Source: a virus. Taken from it: a stretch of 22,486 nucleotides of DNA. Below the pieces are notes generated by a model. It was not told the DNA's origin and ran no database searches. It saw only the letters and a program-made list of their open reading frames with translations. The first letter of the stretch is position 1, and each line of letters starts with the position of its first letter. The position numbers were made by a program, and so were the translations under genes. Shown one piece after another: positions 20,333-22,486 of this stretch. The DNA is taken from IMG/VR virus record IMGVR_UViG_3300007777_000018, positions 1 through 22,486 of that record; one strand, 5' to 3'.

Positions 20333-22226
20333 TGTGTCAGAGCAGCAGAGCAAAAGTGTGACTGTACAGGCTAACTCTATAACTAACAAAATTCAAGCTA
20401 TAAAAGATAGTGCTAAAAAGAGTTTAACTCCAAGTGATGATTATTTCAACCAAGTAGGCGAGTATTTAACTGCTGTAAATTCTATTAGAGAAAAGAATAA
20501 GCTTCATAATGAAGATAAGTCGGCAATTATATTTAATGCTTTTGTTGAAGAGAAAAAAGACATTGACCGAAGATATGAGGGTACAAAAGAGAAAGATGCA
20601 CTCAAGCTAAAAATGAATGAACTTGAAATGGCTTATTTTAAATATGCTAAGAAAAATGCTTCATACGATAGACTTGGAAAGGCTACTCTTTTTTATGATG
20701 CAATCACAGATATGTATGTAAGAATATCAAGATATATAGATGTTGATAAGGATGGCACAGAGCATGACCGTATCAGAACAGACCGTTTTAAACCATCAAC
20801 TATAAACAAATATATCGACCTTGAGTCTAAAAAACTCGCAGGTGTACATATTGATACAAAATTAAGAACTACTATACTTAGAAACTTCAAGCCATTTATT
20901 AAAGAATTTGCACCACTTAAACCTGCTTTTTATGGCGAGTTCTTTAATACTTACAAGCCGAACGGCTTTTTAGATGTTAATGTACAAAATGTTTTAAGTG
21001 TTGAAAACTTCACAGAAATAACAATGCCTCAGCGATACCCAATAATAAACGCACTACTTGAGAACATAGCACCTTATATAGATGAGCGAGTATTTTTACT
21101 TAATTGGTTAAGTACGATTTTAAACACAGCTAAAAAGACTAAGACTGCTATTATCCTCAAGGGAATTCAAAGAACAGGTAAAGGTGTATTCGCTTCTAAA
21201 ATTATAGAGTATGCAATGCACGAGAGCAACTGTTTTGTAGCTACTAATGCAAATCTTAGTGATAATTTTAATAGCTACTTAGAAGATAAGCTATTTATAA
21301 CTTTTGATGAAGTAAAGGGAGATTTTCACAAAGACAAAGATATTGCAAATAAAATCAAGCTCATAGTGTCCGAAGAGAACATATCTATCAGAACTATGCA
21401 CACAAATCCTTATATGATTAGATTTACAGCTAACTGTATCTTTTTAAGTAATGAAGATTTACCTATTCCAATGGATCAGTCGGATGAGAGATTATCAGTT
21501 ATTGAAACGAAGTCAAAAGTTTTAGCTCAAGTGGCAAGAGAAATGGGATTAAATGGAATGCCAGAGTTTATACCTCTTTTAGAAAAAGAACGAGATGCTT
21601 TTTTAGTTCATTTAAAGATGTGTAAATTTGATATTAATTTAGCAATGTCAACTATCAAAAATAAAACTAAGAAAGCCATCCAAGATGCAACATCTACTAC
21701 TCAATCTGTTTTAAAAACTGCATTTAGAAGCCAAGACCTTGAGACTATTGATGAAATTTTAGAAGAGGCTATTCAAGACACTAGAAACTCTATTCTAATA
21801 AAATCAGAGATTGAAAAAATGGTACAAGGAGAGTATGGAGCTTCTAAAGTAAAAGAGACTATTCCTTTCCCTCATCCAAATATAAATATGAAATCAATCT
21901 TCATGGAAGAGTTAAAAGCAGGTTTTATCTCAAATACTAGCTTAAAATGGTTTAGCAATGTAACAAATATCGAACACATACTAAAAAGCGATACAAAGTT
22001 TGGTAACTTCTGGAACTTGGTACTTAACCAAGCGACACTCATAAAATTAAAATGGGAAGATAATCTAAACACTCCAGAGGGAGTTCAATTAGTAGAGTTC
22101 ACACATAGTGAGAAGTTTAGACCTATCAATCAACATGAAGAGATAAAGACTTTTCACTTCAACCAAAAGACTTTCGCATTCACAGGCAAAAAGACAGCAG
22201 TAGAGCTTACTCAAGACATCTTCTAA
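20325..22226 (+). CDS. SF3 replicative helicase (P4 alpha / D5-type)
   Basis: Unwinds DNA at the phage origin. Walker A is GIQRTGKG (280-287), Walker B LFITFDEV (323-330), and the SF3 motif C is FTANCIFLSNEDLP (367-380). The preceding 230 residues contain the D5_N-like region (LLNWLSTILN). The C-terminal 200 residues are helical and end in a Ser/Phe-rich part, perhaps an origin-binding domain as in P4 alpha. The 633-aa length fits. Together with the overlapping primase gene it equals one split P4-type alpha protein. The first 20 residues, encoded by array D, look like a disordered tail. An iteron-rich region starts directly after the stop. Confidence 0.88.
   Translation: MNNVSEQQSKSVTVQANSITNKIQAIKDSAKKSLTPSDDYFNQVGEYLTAVNSIREKNKLHNEDKSAIIFNAFVEEKKDIDRRYEGTKEKDALKLKMNELEMAYFKYAKKNASYDRLGKATLFYDAITDMYVRISRYIDVDKDGTEHDRIRTDRFKPSTINKYIDLESKKLAGVHIDTKLRTTILRNFKPFIKEFAPLKPAFYGEFFNTYKPNGFLDVNVQNVLSVENFTEITMPQRYPIINALLENIAPYIDERVFLLNWLSTILNTAKKTKTAIILKGIQRTGKGVFASKIIEYAMHESNCFVATNANLSDNFNSYLEDKLFITFDEVKGDFHKDKDIANKIKLIVSEENISIRTMHTNPYMIRFTANCIFLSNEDLPIPMDQSDERLSVIETKSKVLAQVAREMGLNGMPEFIPLLEKERDAFLVHLKMCKFDINLAMSTIKNKTKKAIQDATSTTQSVLKTAFRSQDLETIDEILEEAIQDTRNSILIKSEIEKMVQGEYGASKVKETIPFPHPNINMKSIFMEELKAGFISNTSLKWFSNVTNIEHILKSDTKFGNFWNLVLNQATLIKLKWEDNLNTPEGVQLVEFTHSEKFRPINQHEEIKTFHFNQKTFAFTGKKTAVELTQDIF
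20333..20372 (-). repeat. GTCACA array D: two units with TGTACA lead-in, inverted
   Basis: On the minus strand, CCTGTACA is followed by GTCACACTTTTGCTCTGC (from 20362) and, exactly 24 bp on, GACACATTATTC (from 20338). This is the same layout as the two ends of array C, in opposite orientation. It lies in the first 16 codons of the helicase gene and encodes SEQQSKSVTVQA. Confidence 0.65.
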
Positions 22227-22486
22227 AAACACCGCAAGAAACACCGACCTATATATAGAAACGGGTCGGAAACACATTAAAAATACATAAGAAACACCAC
22301 TAAAAACACCACTAAAGCCCTATATATAGGGATATAACACTATTTTCTATTTTTAACTCCATAGATTTTTCTAAAATATTTTTTTTATTTGAGATTATTT
22401 TATAATTGTATTATGATACTCTATCAAAGCCCATAGTATAGGGCTTTATAGTGCTTTTAGTGTAGTGTTTCTTATGTGTTTCTTAT
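22227..22486. other. Probable replication origin: iterons, inverted repeat, AT-rich core
   Basis: AAACACC occurs at 22227, 22239, 22292 and 22304, with AAACACA at 22270; GTGTTT (inverted) occurs at 22465 and 22476. CATAAGAAACACCACTAAAA and following sequence to the palindrome CCCTATATATAGGG (22318-22331) are mirrored as an imperfect inverted repeat by the window end, about 50 bases per arm. Between the arms, 22332-22420 is almost pure A/T. A smaller hairpin, CCGACC with GGTCGG (22244-22269), lies at the left. In P4 the alpha protein binds iterons at ori and crr; the arrangement beside a P4-type helicase gene suggests the same here. The 260 bases hold no gene. Confidence 0.65.
22426..22447 (+). 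terminator. Stem-loop AAAGCCC / GGGCTTT
   Basis: AAAGCCC (22426-22432) and GGGCTTT (22441-22447) pair perfectly across an eight-base loop, with CTTTT further on. It could end early transcription, but it is also the mirrored partner of the 22318-22331 palindrome within the origin-like inverted repeat, so a replication role is equally possible. Confidence 0.35.

Noticed and set aside
1-22486. tRNA or rRNA genes, attachment sites
   Set aside because: No cloverleaf-like or rRNA-like sequence was recognised by eye, and without an integrase or a host junction in the window no att site can be proposed.

Overview
The window is an AT-rich stretch of a temperate, contractile-tailed (P2-type) phage or prophage. 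The protein style (Lys/Ile/Asn-rich, AGGAG-type ribosome sites) and the gene mix (P2-like tail, Dam methylase and secreted nuclease, as known from Campylobacter prophages) suggest a Campylobacterota host such as Sulfurimonas or a relative. That host call is inference. No integrase, capsid, terminase or packaging gene lies in the window, so the phage continues beyond at least one edge.

Layout. (1) 1-2546, plus strand: the end of an unknown gene, a structured leader, two small genes, a compact C5-cytosine DNA methyltransferase, and a PAPS-reductase-family (SGGKDS) protein. (2) 2638-16517, minus strand, read right to left: a holin-like protein, then the tail genes in the P2 order V, W, J, I, fibre genes, FI sheath, FII tube, E/E', T tape measure, U, X, D, then a lysis cassette (PLA2-like protein, lipoprotein, M15 peptidase), and finally a Dam methylase with its own control region. 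A HU-like gene sits between E' and T, and a secreted SNase-type nuclease between T and U. (3) 16632-17096, plus strand: a membrane-anchored Cys-containing protein, a probable lysogeny-expressed cargo gene. (4) 17098-17917: an S24/LexA-type repressor and its operator region. (5) 17918-22226, plus strand: early regulators (a Cro-like protein, a protein with two HTHs, small proteins, a ribbon-helix-helix protein), then a TOPRIM primase and an SF3 (P4 alpha/D5-type) helicase as two overlapping genes. (6) 22227-22486: iterons, a long inverted repeat and a very AT-rich core, a probable replication origin.

The most interesting signals are in DNA between and at the edges of genes. First, GTCACA-containing units phased at 24 bp occur as short tandem arrays at four places (1282, 2583, 9287 and, inverted, 20333), plus one isolated long match (5631), nearly all at gene junctions. 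Second, a 17-base copy of the repressor operator lies 14 kb away on the start of the dam gene, implying that dam belongs to the repressor regulon. Third, a minus-strand promoter and terminator directly upstream of the primase predict a small antisense RNA of about 65 nt, whose 5' sequence is duplicated in the early mRNA upstream. Fourth, a GGGTTTT slippery site at the end of gpE opens a 60-residue E' extension, as in P2. All functional statements rest on motif reading and gene order; no database search was run.
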